From Pseudomonas cichorii (GTDB lineage: Bacteria; Pseudomonadota; Gammaproteobacteria; Pseudomonadales; Pseudomonadaceae): a stretch of 52,039 nucleotides of DNA. The stretch is from positions 1-52,039 of the forward strand of contig NZ_RBRE01000012.1 of the NCBI RefSeq assembly GCF_003700275.1, written 5' to 3'. The position numbers and the translations under genes are program-made. Each line of letters starts with the position of its first letter. Position 1 is the stretch's first letter. The notes beneath the pieces were generated by a model. The model worked only from the letters and a program-made list of their open reading frames with translations. It ran no database searches and was not told the DNA's origin. Positions 16,530-25,763 of this stretch are shown one piece after another.

Positions 16530-18023
16530 TCACTCGGAGGCGTCGATCCAGATGGTCTTAATTTCGGTGTATTGGTCGTGGGCCCAGATGGACTTGTCAC
16601 GCCCGCCAAACCCGGATTCCTTGTAGCCGCCAAATGGTGTGGAAGCGTCGCCCTCACCGAAGCAGTTGACCGTCACCACACCGGCACGTATTTCCCGTGA
16701 CAGCTTGATGGCATGGCGCAGGTTGTCGGTGTAGACCGAGGCTGCCAGGCCGTACACCGTGTTATTGGCCAGGGCGATGGCTTCCTCGATGGTGGTAAAG
16801 GTCGTGACCGCAAGCAGCGGGCCGAAAATCTCTTCCTGAAACAGACGACTGTCAGCGCCCACGCCGTCGACCACCGTCGGCTCGACAAAGATATCGCCCT
16901 CGGTATTGCCGCCGAACACCACGCGCAGTTTCTCGGCTGCAGCCTGCTGGATATAGGAACGGACCTTCTCGAAATGCGCCTTGCTGACCAGTGCGCCAAG
17001 ACGGTTTTCCGGGTCCAGCGGGCTGCCCATTTTCCACTCGCTCATTTGCGCGCCAATGCGCTTGAGCAACTCGTCCTTGATGTCGGCATGCACGATCAGC
17101 CGTGAAGAAGCCGAACAGTTTTCCCCCATGTTCCAGAAGGCACCGTTGACCACATGGCTGGCCACCTGATCCAGGTCTTCGACGTCCTTGAGCACAACCG
17201 CCGGGTTCTTGCCGCCACATTCGAGCACGATCCGCTTCAGGTTCGAGTCTGCCGCGTAGTTAAGGAAGCGGCGGCCGGTATCGGTCGAGCCGGTGAAGCT
17301 GACCATCGACACATCCATATGCCGGCCAAGCGGTTCACCGACTTCCTTGCCGCCACCCGACAGCACGTTGAAGACACCGGCTGGCACGCCTGCTTCATAC
17401 GCCAGCCCGGCGACGCGCAAGGCCGTCAGAGTGGTTTCCTTGGCGGGCTTGACGATGATCGAGCAGCCCGCAGCCAGGGATGGACCGATTTTCCAGGCCA
17501 GCATGAGCAGCGGGAAATTCCATGGCAGTACCAGGCCGACCACACCAATCGCTTCGCGCACCACCAGCGTCAGGGCACCGGCACCCACTGGAGCAGTGTT
17601 GTCGTAGATCTTGTCGATCAACTCTGCATGCCAGCGAATGGTGTGAATGGTTTCAGGAATATCCGTGAGCTGGCATTCGCGAATCGGCTTGCCGCTATCC
17701 AGGCTTTCCAGCACTGCCAGTTCATGGGCGTTCTGCTCCAGCAAGTCAGCAAAGCGCAGCAACACTTTCTTGCGCTCGCCGGGGCTCAGCTTGTGCCAAC
17801 GCCCGTCCTCGAAAGCTTCCCTGGCCTTGTCGACCGCAAAATCCACATCGCTGGCATCGCAGGCGGTGATCTCGGCAAGCACTTCATTGGTCGCCGGATT
17901 GGTGGTGGTAAACGTCTGCCCCGAACCGGAGATATAGGGCTCGCCATTGACGAAGGACGCAGTGGGAAATTTCAGTTTTTGGGCGATGGCGGCATATTCC
18001 GCCGCGCCAAGAAGATCAGCCAT
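16530..18023 (-). CDS. NAD(P)+-dependent aldehyde dehydrogenase
   Basis: A 497-residue ALDH-superfamily enzyme. Key residues are N169 (LPWNFP), E268 (VLECGGKNP) and the nucleophile C303 (GENCSASSRL). GSTDTG marks the cofactor fold and ASTPFGGYKESGFGG the C-terminal signature. The ATG at 18023 is preferred to a GTG nine bases upstream because GGAG sits 8 bases from the ATG. It overlaps the stop of the DapA-family gene by 8 bp, so translation is coupled. Closest recognisable types are PuuC-like semialdehyde dehydrogenases and the alpha-ketoglutarate semialdehyde dehydrogenase of hydroxyproline catabolism. The DapA-family neighbour favours the second. Confidence 0.92.
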   Translation of the reverse strand: MADLLGAAEYAAIAQKLKFPTASFVNGEPYISGSGQTFTTTNPATNEVLAEITACDASDVDFAVDKAREAFEDGRWHKLSPGERKKVLLRFADLLEQNAHELAVLESLDSGKPIRECQLTDIPETIHTIRWHAELIDKIYDNTAPVGAGALTLVVREAIGVVGLVLPWNFPLLMLAWKIGPSLAAGCSIIVKPAKETTLTALRVAGLAYEAGVPAGVFNVLSGGGKEVGEPLGRHMDVSMVSFTGSTDTGRRFLNYAADSNLKRIVLECGGKNPAVVLKDVEDLDQVASHVVNGAFWNMGENCSASSRLIVHADIKDELLKRIGAQMSEWKMGSPLDPENRLGALVSKAHFEKVRSYIQQAAAEKLRVVFGGNTEGDIFVEPTVVDGVGADSRLFQEEIFGPLLAVTTFTTIEEAIALANNTVYGLAASVYTDNLRHAIKLSREIRAGVVTVNCFGEGDASTPFGGYKESGFGGRDKSIWAHDQYTEIKTIWIDASE

Positions 18024-18927
18024 TGTTTGCACTCCCGGTTACTTGAGCGACTTCACGCTTGAGGATGGTGACGATGTCTTTCAACGTCTCTTTTTCATGC
18101 TCGTACAGCCCTTGCAGCGGCGCCCGCACACTGCCGGTGCGCAAGCCATTGAGCTCACAGCCGAACTTGATCGACTGCACGAACTTGCCGCTTTCCAGGA
18201 AGTCCATCAGCGGCATGAACGCGCTCATGATCCGGCGGCCCTTGTCGAAGTCCTTTTCAATGACACAGGCTTCGTAGAGAGCGACGTGTTCGCGTGGAAT
18301 GAAGTTCGATCCGGCACAAACCCAGCTACGGGCTCCCCAGGCGAAAAACTCCAGCGCCTGATCGTCCCAGCCGCAGGACAGGCCGATGTTCGGATAATTG
18401 CGCGCCAGGTTATGGACCTGAGCCAGGTCGCCGGAGCTTTCCTTGATGGCAACGATGTTGCGGGACTGGGAAACGGCCGAAAAATACTCCTGGCCCATGC
18501 TGACACCCATGCGCGCCGGGTAGTTGTAGAGCATGATCGGCAGGTCGGCGGCGCGGTCGACGGTCAGGGCATGGGTGGCGTTTTCCTTCTCGGTCGGCAG
18601 CGCATAAGGCGGCGAACCCACCAGCAATGCATCGGCCTTGATGGCGCGGGCAGCCTTGGCGTATTCGACGGAGTCTTCGGTACGGATAGCGCCGGTCCCG
18701 ATGATCAATGGCAGACGCCCGCCAATGACATCCTTCGCCTGGGTCGCAAGATCGATACGCTCTTCAGACGTGTGGGCGTAGTACTCACCGGTCGAACCAC
18801 CAATGATGATTCCATGAACTTTCGACTCAATCAGGTATTCGAGCACTTCGGCGAACGCCGGCTTGTCGATTTCCCCTTGTGGCGTCAAAGGCGTGATTGC
18901 CGGGGTATAGATGCCTTCAAATTTCAT
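18016..18927 (-). CDS. DapA-family lyase/deaminase (hydroxyproline-pathway HypD/LhpC-like)
   Basis: A 303-residue TIM-barrel enzyme of the dihydrodipicolinate synthase family. The Schiff-base lysine is K162 (IVAIKESSGD) and the proton-relay tyrosine is Y134 (IMLYNYP). The substrate loop is GGSTGEYYAHT. The opening MKFEGIYTPAITPL and the phrase DDQALEFFAWGARSWVCAGSN resemble, from memory, the Pseudomonas family members that deaminate 1-pyrroline-4-hydroxy-2-carboxylate rather than making lysine. Coupling to an aldehyde dehydrogenase and clustering with an FAD oxidase supports a hydroxyproline-like or other cyclic imino-acid route. GGAGAG precedes the ATG. The specific reaction is an inference. 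Confidence 0.82.
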   Translation of the reverse strand: MKFEGIYTPAITPLTPQGEIDKPAFAEVLEYLIESKVHGIIIGGSTGEYYAHTSEERIDLATQAKDVIGGRLPLIIGTGAIRTEDSVEYAKAARAIKADALLVGSPPYALPTEKENATHALTVDRAADLPIMLYNYPARMGVSMGQEYFSAVSQSRNIVAIKESSGDLAQVHNLARNYPNIGLSCGWDDQALEFFAWGARSWVCAGSNFIPREHVALYEACVIEKDFDKGRRIMSAFMPLMDFLESGKFVQSIKFGCELNGLRTGSVRAPLQGLYEHEKETLKDIVTILKREVAQVTGSANNG

Positions 18928-19008
18928 GATTTCTCTCCATCGGTCAGGTAAATATTTGCCGATAAAACGCCCATCGCTCTTTATCGGTGACAACGCATTG
19001 CCTCGGGT

Positions 19009-20340
19009 TCAGTTGCTCAAGGCCGCCGCATCCCGCAAATTCAACGAACGTGTTTCAGGGGCCATGGCCCATGCCGCCATCAGCCCGATAAAAGTGACTA
19101 CGGCCGCCATGTACATGGTGTTGCCGATACCCAGCGTCTGCAGCGAAACCGGCACCAGGTAAGTTCCTATTGCGGCGCCAACCCGGGACAGCGATGTGCC
19201 GATGCCCACGGCAAAGGCACGAATTTCGGTGGGAAACAGTTCGTTGGGGTAAACCAGTTGCAGAACCTGCGCACCGCCGATAAAGACGGCATAGGCTCCG
19301 AAGAGAAAGAGCACGAGCATTTCGTGGCTGTTTGAAAATACCCCCAGCAGCAACAGCGCCAGCCCCGACCACAGGAAACTGTGAATCAGCATGCTGCGAC
19401 GGCCAATGGTGTTGATCAGTCTTGTGGCAATCACACAACCCACGACAAACAACAGGGTGATGGCCATTGAACCGTAAGAAGCCCACTCGCCTTTCAGATT
19501 CAGCGCCAGCAGAACCTTGGGCGCAAAGGCGTAGACCGCGAAGACCGGAATAATCGAGCAGGACCAGAACACTGAAACAAAGAACAGCCGCTTCCCGTAG
19601 CCGGAGCGCAGCAGGTCGGCGAAGGACATTTTCCTTTCGTCTGGCTGTTCCGGCAGATCCCGCAGCGAATAATGCACGCCATACACATGCTTGATGACCT
19701 TCTCGGCGTCGGCCTCACGCCCCTTGCTCAACAGCCAGCGCGCCGACTCCGGCGTGCCGATGCGCACCAGCAACAGCATCAGGCCAATGACCGCCGTGCT
19801 CGCCAGCGCATATCGCCAGGCATCCTCACCACCGGCATTGAGAATGGCATTGCCCACCACGTAGGCAAAGGCCGCCCCGGTAAACCACAGGATGGTCAAC
19901 GCAGCGAGTCGCGGCCCGCGCTGTTTCTTCGGCAGAAACTCCACCAGCAAGGAAGTGGCGACCGGGTATTCGATGCCCACGGCCAGGCCAATGATGAATC
20001 TCAGGGCGAACAATACGGGCGCCGAGTCGACCCACAACTGCGCCAGCGAACACAGGACAAACAGGCTCGGGCCAATGAAATAAACTTTCTTGCGACCCAG
20101 CCGGTCCGTCAGCCAGCCACCGAGAAAACCGCCAAAAAACACTCCGATCAGGGCCGATGCCGCGATCATGCCCTGCCAGAAGTCTGTCAGGCTCAAGGCA
20201 TCGCTTATATGCAGCATCGCAATACCGATAATACTTAATACATAACCATCGACAAACGAACCGCCACCGGAGCGCAGCGTCAACAGACGATGAAAGTTAT
20301 TGAGTGGTATATCCTCAACAGAGGTATTAGGACTTGTCAT
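19009..20340 (-). CDS. MFS transporter (sugar/organic-acid porter type)
   Basis: A 443-residue inner-membrane carrier with 12 hydrophobic helices. The MFS motif A is GGWLTDRLGRKKVYFIG between helices 2 and 3, with a second copy around RLINTIGRRSML. The porter-type ESARWLLSKGR and PNELFPTEIRA are also present. The ATG at 20340 follows CAGGAG. It lies between the FAD oxidase and the DapA-family gene on the same strand with gaps of 172 and 81 bp, so it probably imports the substrate or an intermediate of that pathway. Confidence 0.9.
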   Translation of the reverse strand: MTSPNTSVEDIPLNNFHRLLTLRSGGGSFVDGYVLSIIGIAMLHISDALSLTDFWQGMIAASALIGVFFGGFLGGWLTDRLGRKKVYFIGPSLFVLCSLAQLWVDSAPVLFALRFIIGLAVGIEYPVATSLLVEFLPKKQRGPRLAALTILWFTGAAFAYVVGNAILNAGGEDAWRYALASTAVIGLMLLLVRIGTPESARWLLSKGREADAEKVIKHVYGVHYSLRDLPEQPDERKMSFADLLRSGYGKRLFFVSVFWSCSIIPVFAVYAFAPKVLLALNLKGEWASYGSMAITLLFVVGCVIATRLINTIGRRSMLIHSFLWSGLALLLLGVFSNSHEMLVLFLFGAYAVFIGGAQVLQLVYPNELFPTEIRAFAVGIGTSLSRVGAAIGTYLVPVSLQTLGIGNTMYMAAVVTFIGLMAAWAMAPETRSLNLRDAAALSN

Positions 20341-20512
20341 TATTATCTCCTGGTTCGCCTCGATCATTCAGAGGGTTGAAGCGCAAACCCAAAATTCAAA
20401 CAAATGAAATCCGTCTCGACAGGCAACAGTCAGCCGTTATCGGCAAGCCAATAGCGCTATAACTTCCAATCAATCATTTAAATTTGAACGGCACGCCCGA
20501 CGTGTTACTTGA

Positions 20513-21832
20513 TCAACTTTCCTTGCCTGCGCGGCATTGTCCCCAGAGCAGGTTCATATTGACGCCCGCCGAAAGCATCGGCTCGGGCAGGTTTTTATTG
20601 GGTCCCGGAGAGGTCAGCAGAAAGTCGATAAGCGGATTACGCTTGCCCGCCAGCCAGTCGGCCAACAGTGTTCCGGTGACGGTTCCCCGGGTAACGCCCA
20701 ACCCATTGCAGCACAGCGCGCCATAAACGTTATTGGCCAACTGACCGAAGTGCGCCATGTGATTGCGGGACAACGCCAGCGAGCCGCCCCAGGTGTACTC
20801 GAAATTGACATCCGGCAGCATCGGGAAGCGCCGATCGAATGAATCCTTGTGGCGCTGGATAAAACGCTGCAGGTACTTTTGCTGGCTCTTGCCGTCGGCA
20901 TTGAAGCTGAAACTGTTACGCACCAACAGCCGGTTATCGGGGGTGCGGCGCAAGGTGGTACCAAACGGATCGGCGGGGATCACGCCCCAGTAAGGCAAGC
21001 CACCCAGGCGTGCCTGCTCTTCTTCGCTGAGCGGTCGGGTCAGGCTTCCATAGGTGAAGATCGGCAGCATGCGGCCTTTCAGGAAGCCGAAACTCATGGC
21101 GAATGCGTTGTTGGTCAACAGCAGCTTGTCGGCAACTATCCTGCCGTTGCGGTGAATCAGCGTGGTCTTGTCACCGTACTCGACTTCAGTAATCGGGGTG
21201 TTTTCATACAGCGTCACGTTGGCCGGAAGGCTGTCGGCCAGCCCCTTGACCAGCGCGGCAGGCTGGATGAGCGCCGTGCCGGGTGTGAACAGTGCCTTGC
21301 GGTAAAAGCGGGTGCCGATGTGCTGTGGCAGGTCACGCTCTTCGAGCATCTGGTATTCCTGGCCCAGCCGGTCAAGGCCACGGCGGTAGGCGTCCAGAAC
21401 AGCAATGCCGCGGTCTTCGATGGCGGCCTGATACTTTCCGCAGGTGCGTAGCTGGCACTCGATCCTGTGCTCCTCGACCAGGTTCTTCAGGATGGACTGC
21501 CCGGTGAGGTTCAACTCCATGCTGATTCTTGCGGTCTTGATATCGCCGATATAGTCCTCTGCACCGATATCATGCGGCAGGTCGATGGCGAAGCCTGCAT
21601 TACGTCCCGATGCGCCATAACCGACTTCCTGAGCCTCGACCAGGACGATCTCGTCATCCGGAAAGTTCAGCGCCAGTTGCCGCGCCGCCGCCAGCCCGGT
21701 GAACCCGGCACCGACCACCACCCAGCGGGCCGAACGAGTCCCGGAGTGAGACGGACGAGCCATCCTGAACGGGCTTAGATGAAACCAGCCACAACTGGAG
21801 TCGTCGGCGGGTGTGTATCTGACTTTTGCCAT
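20513..21832 (-). CDS. FAD-dependent amine/imino-acid oxidase (DAO superfamily, PuuB-like)
   Basis: A 439-residue flavoenzyme. The dinucleotide-binding motif is VVVGAGFTGLAAARQL near residue 38, preceded by a 35-residue N-terminal extension. YGASGRNAGF is the usual FAD-contact segment. The C-terminal GALCCNGLGVTRGTVTGTLLADWLAG closes the FAD site. Similar proteins oxidise gamma-glutamylputrescine, D-amino acids or D-hydroxyproline. Clustering with a DapA-family enzyme and an aldehyde dehydrogenase suggests that it oxidises a cyclic imino or amino acid, giving the imine used by the DapA-family enzyme. Confidence 0.87.
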   Translation of the reverse strand: MAKVRYTPADDSSCGWFHLSPFRMARPSHSGTRSARWVVVGAGFTGLAAARQLALNFPDDEIVLVEAQEVGYGASGRNAGFAIDLPHDIGAEDYIGDIKTARISMELNLTGQSILKNLVEEHRIECQLRTCGKYQAAIEDRGIAVLDAYRRGLDRLGQEYQMLEERDLPQHIGTRFYRKALFTPGTALIQPAALVKGLADSLPANVTLYENTPITEVEYGDKTTLIHRNGRIVADKLLLTNNAFAMSFGFLKGRMLPIFTYGSLTRPLSEEEQARLGGLPYWGVIPADPFGTTLRRTPDNRLLVRNSFSFNADGKSQQKYLQRFIQRHKDSFDRRFPMLPDVNFEYTWGGSLALSRNHMAHFGQLANNVYGALCCNGLGVTRGTVTGTLLADWLAGKRNPLIDFLLTSPGPNKNLPEPMLSAGVNMNLLWGQCRAGKES

Positions 21833-21943
21833 TTTCGCGACCTGGTTCTTTTATAGTTGTAAGTGCGCAAAGTTTCCTTCAGGCACGCTTGCATCACACA
21901 AGTTGCAGTGTTTATTGCTGTAAAGCCGGTGTTGTTCGCTTAC

Positions 21944-22666
21944 TTAATAGGTAATAGCTACTTCCAGTCCTTCCGGGGCGGCATATTCGGACATTCGACG
22001 ACGCGACAGTTCAAGGTGGGCGCGCACGATATCGCCAGCCAGAACAGGATCATTGTTTTCAATCGCACTGATCATTTCGTCATGCTGCCGGGCCGCCAGT
22101 TCCAGATCGTTCTGCATGTCTGCCGTGGTCGGATGGCGATAAAAGATTTTCCCCAGCCGCGCATGATCGATCAGCAAACGCTGCAGGCTGGGCATCAGAT
22201 AAGCGTTATGCGCCATCTTGCCGATCTGCAGATGAAACTCATCGTTGTAGAGCACGCGCTTCTCGACATCCTTCTCTTCGATGGCGATGCGAAACAGCGC
22301 CTGTATGCGCTTCAACTCTTCAATCTGCCCCGGTGTCGCCTGAGTCGCAGCCAGTTGCGTGGTTGCGATATAAATCAGCGGCGCGGCGAGGAAAAAACTT
22401 CTCAGCGACTGATAACTCATCGATGAAACACGCGCCGCCCGATTCGCCTCAAGGTCGATATAACCCTCGGCAGCCATCTGGCGCATGAGTTCACGCACAG
22501 GCGGGCGGGACAGGCCGAACTCGTCGCACAAGGCCAACTCGTCAACAACGGCGCCGGGCGCCAGCTCCATGCTCAGAATCCGGCGCCGCAGCGCCTCTCC
22601 CAACACGGCTTTACGGTCAACAGGCAAATCGGTACAGGCCTGTTGATCGAGTTCTTTTATGGCCAT
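21944..22666 (-). CDS. GntR-family regulator, FadR/FCD subfamily
   Basis: A 240-residue regulator. N-terminal wHTH (LGEALRRRILSMELAPG, then LCDEFGLSRPPVRELMRQMAAEG) and an all-helical FCD effector domain with the metal-site histidines in NDEFHLQIG and ARQHDEMISAIE. AAGG precedes the ATG at 22666. It is upstream of and co-directional with the FAD oxidase gene (111-bp gap) and likely governs the catabolic operon. It is a clear paralogue of the FCD regulator at 27936-28622: both share RLLIDHARLG/IG and the FFLAAP/FFLVAP segments. Confidence 0.92.
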   Translation of the reverse strand: MAIKELDQQACTDLPVDRKAVLGEALRRRILSMELAPGAVVDELALCDEFGLSRPPVRELMRQMAAEGYIDLEANRAARVSSMSYQSLRSFFLAAPLIYIATTQLAATQATPGQIEELKRIQALFRIAIEEKDVEKRVLYNDEFHLQIGKMAHNAYLMPSLQRLLIDHARLGKIFYRHPTTADMQNDLELAARQHDEMISAIENNDPVLAGDIVRAHLELSRRRMSEYAAPEGLEVAITY

Positions 22667-22697
22667 CGTTAGAAACCTTTGTACGGGTAAGTGAACA

Positions 22698-22751
22698 GTG
22701 TCTACTACCTGCACTTTCACTATAAGACAACATTATTCTTTGTGTCTACAA
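22698..22751. promoter_or_regulatory. Candidate FCD-regulator operators
   Basis: GTGTCTAC occurs at 22698-22705 and again at 22742-22749, 44 bp apart (about four helical turns). The second is part of the dyad TTGT-GTCT-ACAA (22740-22751), the half-site type bound by FCD-GntR proteins. It lies 32-85 bp upstream of the regulator start. Autoregulation is inferred. Confidence 0.45.
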
Positions 22752-22830
22752 TTAAAATACAGAGATTAATCAACTCTCAAGACGCAGTGACGAATGGTTG
22801 AAACGAATGAAACTCACAGACGAGACAAGG

Positions 22831-22850
22831 CAGAAAAGTGCCCTTTTCTG
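22831..22850 (-). terminator. Hairpin downstream of GlxA-type regulator
   Basis: Perfect 8-bp arms CAGAAAAG and CTTTTCTG with a 4-nt loop, about 45 bp past the stop of the AraC/GlxA gene. Only a weak T-rich tail follows on the minus strand. Confidence 0.45.
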
Positions 22851-22895
22851 TTTATTGGTATGCGCTGAATGAAATATCCGGAACCCGTCCGGCAC

Positions 22896-23879
22896 TTACT
22901 TGACCAGTCGGGTTTCCTTTGAAGGTCGATAACCGAAATAGGCGTTGTAGCATTTGCTGAAGTGGCTCGGAGAAACAAAACCACAGGCAACCGATACTTC
23001 GACAATCGATAACGTGGTGTGCTGCAACAGACGACGCGCTTCAGTGATTCGCAAGTCCATGTAATAACGCTGAGGCGTGGTATCCAGTTGCTCCCTGAAC
23101 AGGCGTTCGATCTGCCGGCGCGAGCGGCTGGCGTAGAGACATAACGTCTCCATCTCCAGAGGCTCTTCGAGATTGGCGTCCATCAGGTTGATCACTTCCC
23201 GCAGCGGACCACAGACCGAAACCTTCAACGAAGGTTTTATCCGCCGGTAGCGCGAGGCCTCGAAAGCCAGAATATCCTCGATACCGTCTGTCAGCGTCTT
23301 GTCGTGCCGGCCCCTGATCCATTCGAGCGCCATATAGAACGAGCCCGTCGGGCTGGACGCGGTCAGACGGTCGCGATCCACCACATAGGCTTCACTGGTG
23401 ACCTGGCTCAAGCGGGCAATCTCCGCCAGTGCAGGACGATGCTCGGGATGAATCGCACAGCGATAGCTGTCCAGCAGACCCGCGCGACCGAGAAACCAGG
23501 CCCCGTTCCATATTCCCGCCAGCGCCACGCCCCGTTCGGACGCGCCCTGCAACAGGCTGATCAACTCATCGTCTGCCTGGAGGCTGGTCCGATAGCCGCC
23601 GCACACCACCAGCAAGTCGAGGTCCTGTATCTCGGCATGGCTCAGACGTGCATCGGGACGGATCACCAGACCCAGGTCGCTGATCACTTCCCCCTCGCTC
23701 AAACCAAAGGTCTTGGTAGTAAACAGCTCGGGCCGCAGCAGGTTTGCCGTGACGATCGTATCGAGCGCCTGGGTAAAGGCCGGCAAGGAAAAATGCTCCA
23801 GCAGCAGAAAGCCCGCCCGCGCCCTGATGACGGACTGGCCTTCATGCTCCTTGAGATAACGAAGGTTCTTGCCCTTCAT
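22896..23879 (-). CDS. GlxA-type AraC-family regulator (DJ-1/PfpI-like sensor plus AraC HTH)
   Basis: A 327-residue regulator. Residues about 15-200 form a class-I glutamine-amidotransferase-like domain (GFLLLEHFSLPAFTQAL, DLLVVCGGYR, GIWNGAWFLGRAGLL). The nucleophile position (GIWNGAW) has no cysteine, so it is a sensor and not an enzyme. Residues 225-327 are the AraC DNA-binding domain (MDANLEEPLEMETLCLYASRS, then VACGFVSPSHFSKCYNAYFGY). In Pseudomonas this architecture includes GbdR and CdhR, which respond to glycine betaine and carnitine metabolites. That matches the adjacent quaternary-amine ABC importer. The long open frame upstream of 23879 runs into the permease gene and is not coding. 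Confidence 0.9.
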   Translation of the reverse strand: MKGKNLRYLKEHEGQSVIRARAGFLLLEHFSLPAFTQALDTIVTANLLRPELFTTKTFGLSEGEVISDLGLVIRPDARLSHAEIQDLDLLVVCGGYRTSLQADDELISLLQGASERGVALAGIWNGAWFLGRAGLLDSYRCAIHPEHRPALAEIARLSQVTSEAYVVDRDRLTASSPTGSFYMALEWIRGRHDKTLTDGIEDILAFEASRYRRIKPSLKVSVCGPLREVINLMDANLEEPLEMETLCLYASRSRRQIERLFREQLDTTPQRYYMDLRITEARRLLQHTTLSIVEVSVACGFVSPSHFSKCYNAYFGYRPSKETRLVK

Positions 23880-24066
23880 CGCACCACTGAACTGACGACG
23901 CTCTAGCAACGTTCGCCTCGCTTCGCCATGCTGACGAACCTGTGATTTAACGCCTTGATAGCGCTCACTCCTGAACCAGAAACCCAACCGCGCGGATCGC
24001 GCATGCCCGCAACCCCATGATGGCAGCAAACCTCGCTGCCGTAGGGCGCCCGGCATGTAAATCTTC

Positions 24067-24918
24067 TCAAGCCAGCTTGCGTGGAGAATGACGCTGCAAG
24101 GCGCCACGTGACAAGCGGTCCAGAAGCAACGCAACTGCCACAATCGCCAGACCCGCACGCAACCCCAGGCCCATCTCCATTCTGGTCAGGCCACGGGTGA
24201 CCTCCGCGCCAAGACCACCGGCGCCCACCAGCCCGGCCAGGACGACCATGGCCAGCGACAGCAGAATGCACTGGTTGATCCCCACCAGCAGCGTCGGCGC
24301 GGCGCTGGGCAGCTCGATCTTGAACAGGATCGCCCGCGGCGAAGCCCCCAGCGCCTGACCAAGCTCCAGCAGATCCTTGGGCAATTGCTTGAAGGCCAGT
24401 GTGGTCAATCTCAGCATCGGCGGGATGCCATACACAATCGTGGCTATGATCGCCGGTACGCGACCGAGGCTGAACAACATGACCGCCGGAATCAGATACA
24501 CCCACGGCGGGACCGTCTGCATGACATTGAGGATCGGCACAAATACCGCGTCGACCCGCTTGACCCGCGCCGCCAGCACGCCGAGGGGAAAGGCAATCGC
24601 CACCGAGATCAGTACCGAGACGGAAACCAGGGCAATCGTCTGCATGGACGCAACCCACAGCCCCGAGAACAGACAGAAAGCCAGCATCAGCCCGGCAAAG
24701 ATGGCCACTCGCAGGTTGGCAAAAATAATCGCCAGGACCACGACCACTGCAATCAACACATAGGGCGACGGTGCCAGCAGCACGGTTTCAATGCCGCCCA
24801 GCGTGGCTTCGATCAGCTTGCTGATCAACACGAAAAAGCCATGCATATTAGCGTTCAGCCAATCAATGACCGGAGCCAGGAAGTCGCCGGGAGAAATGCG
24901 TATATCCGTGAGATTCAT
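24067..24918 (-). CDS. Quaternary-amine/betaine ABC transporter, permease 2 (ProW/OpuAB family)
   Basis: A 283-residue inner-membrane subunit with about six helices and a long N-terminal segment. The cytoplasmic coupling loop for the ATPase reads KDLLELGQALGASPRAILFKIELPSA. The family hallmark LVGAGGLGAEVTRGL is near the C-terminus. Its ATG overlaps the stop of the other permease by 4 bp (ATGA), so it is translationally coupled and is the last gene of the operon. Confidence 0.93.
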   Translation of the reverse strand: MNLTDIRISPGDFLAPVIDWLNANMHGFFVLISKLIEATLGGIETVLLAPSPYVLIAVVVVLAIIFANLRVAIFAGLMLAFCLFSGLWVASMQTIALVSVSVLISVAIAFPLGVLAARVKRVDAVFVPILNVMQTVPPWVYLIPAVMLFSLGRVPAIIATIVYGIPPMLRLTTLAFKQLPKDLLELGQALGASPRAILFKIELPSAAPTLLVGINQCILLSLAMVVLAGLVGAGGLGAEVTRGLTRMEMGLGLRAGLAIVAVALLLDRLSRGALQRHSPRKLA

Positions 24919-25763
24919 TGGCTATCTCCCATCCGCGAACGCGCCGCGCTTTGGGCAAGACGGTCGAGGATCATGGTCAGAATCACGATGGCAATCGCCG
25001 CGTTGATCGACTTGGCGATATCCAGCGTGCGCACGGCACCATAAATGGATTCGCCAAGACCGCCGGAGCCGACAATGCCGGCGATCACCACCATGCCGAA
25101 CGCCATCATCAGGCTCTGATTGACGCCGGCCATGATGCTCGGCATTGCGAACGGCAGGCGGATCTTGAAGAACATCTGCAACCCGGTCACGCCGCTGGCC
25201 TCACCCAGCTCGATGAATTCCCGCGGCGTCATGCGGATTCCCAGGGAAGTCAGGCGCAAGGCCGGAGGCAAAGCGACAATGAAAGTCGCCAGCAAGGCCG
25301 TAGCGGGACCATAGCCGAGCAGCGCAATGGCCGGCAGCAGATAGATGTATGGCGGCATGGTCTGAACCAGATCCAGGCATGGGTCGACCACCCGATCGAA
25401 CATCGGTGCCAGGCCCGCCAGCACGCCCAGCGGAACCGCGACCAGCAACGCCAGAATCGTGGCTGTGAGCACCAGCGCCAGGGTGCTCATCGTCTCGGCC
25501 CATAAACCGATAGCGTCGCAGCCGAGCAAGGCCAGCGTCGACAGCACGGCAAAGCGCAGGCCCGCCATGCGCCAGCCGATCAGGCCGATGGCAATCGCCA
25601 CTACGTAATGCGGTGGAGAGGCAAGGCACCACAGCACGCCGCGGAAAACGCCTTCCAGGCCCTTGTTGAGCGCATCGAAGACAAACTCGCCGTTATCGGC
25701 AAGCCACTCCAGTCCAGAGTCGACAGCCGAATCGAACTGCGCCGAAAAGTCGGGAGTATTCAT
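24915..25763 (-). CDS. Quaternary-amine/betaine ABC transporter, permease 1 (ProW family)
   Basis: A 282-residue inner-membrane subunit, homologous to the permease gene after it. The coupling loop is REFIELGEASGVTGLQMFFKIRLPFA and the hallmark is IVGSGGLGESIYGAV. It overlaps the ATPase gene by 4 bp upstream and the second permease by 4 bp downstream. Two different permeases suggest a heterodimeric channel, as in OpuC-type systems, instead of the homodimeric ProW. Confidence 0.93.
   Translation of the reverse strand: MNTPDFSAQFDSAVDSGLEWLADNGEFVFDALNKGLEGVFRGVLWCLASPPHYVVAIAIGLIGWRMAGLRFAVLSTLALLGCDAIGLWAETMSTLALVLTATILALLVAVPLGVLAGLAPMFDRVVDPCLDLVQTMPPYIYLLPAIALLGYGPATALLATFIVALPPALRLTSLGIRMTPREFIELGEASGVTGLQMFFKIRLPFAMPSIMAGVNQSLMMAFGMVVIAGIVGSGGLGESIYGAVRTLDIAKSINAAIAIVILTMILDRLAQSAARSRMGDSQ

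Noticed and set aside
18016..18927. Lysine-pathway dapA
   Set aside because: Context with an aldehyde dehydrogenase and FAD oxidase, the GEYYAHT loop and the DDQALEFFAWGARSW segment fit a catabolic relative better than dihydrodipicolinate synthase.
23880..24158. Extended start for the GlxA-type regulator
   Set aside because: The extension overlaps the permease gene and does not align with the family; the ATG at 23879 fits the usual N-terminus.
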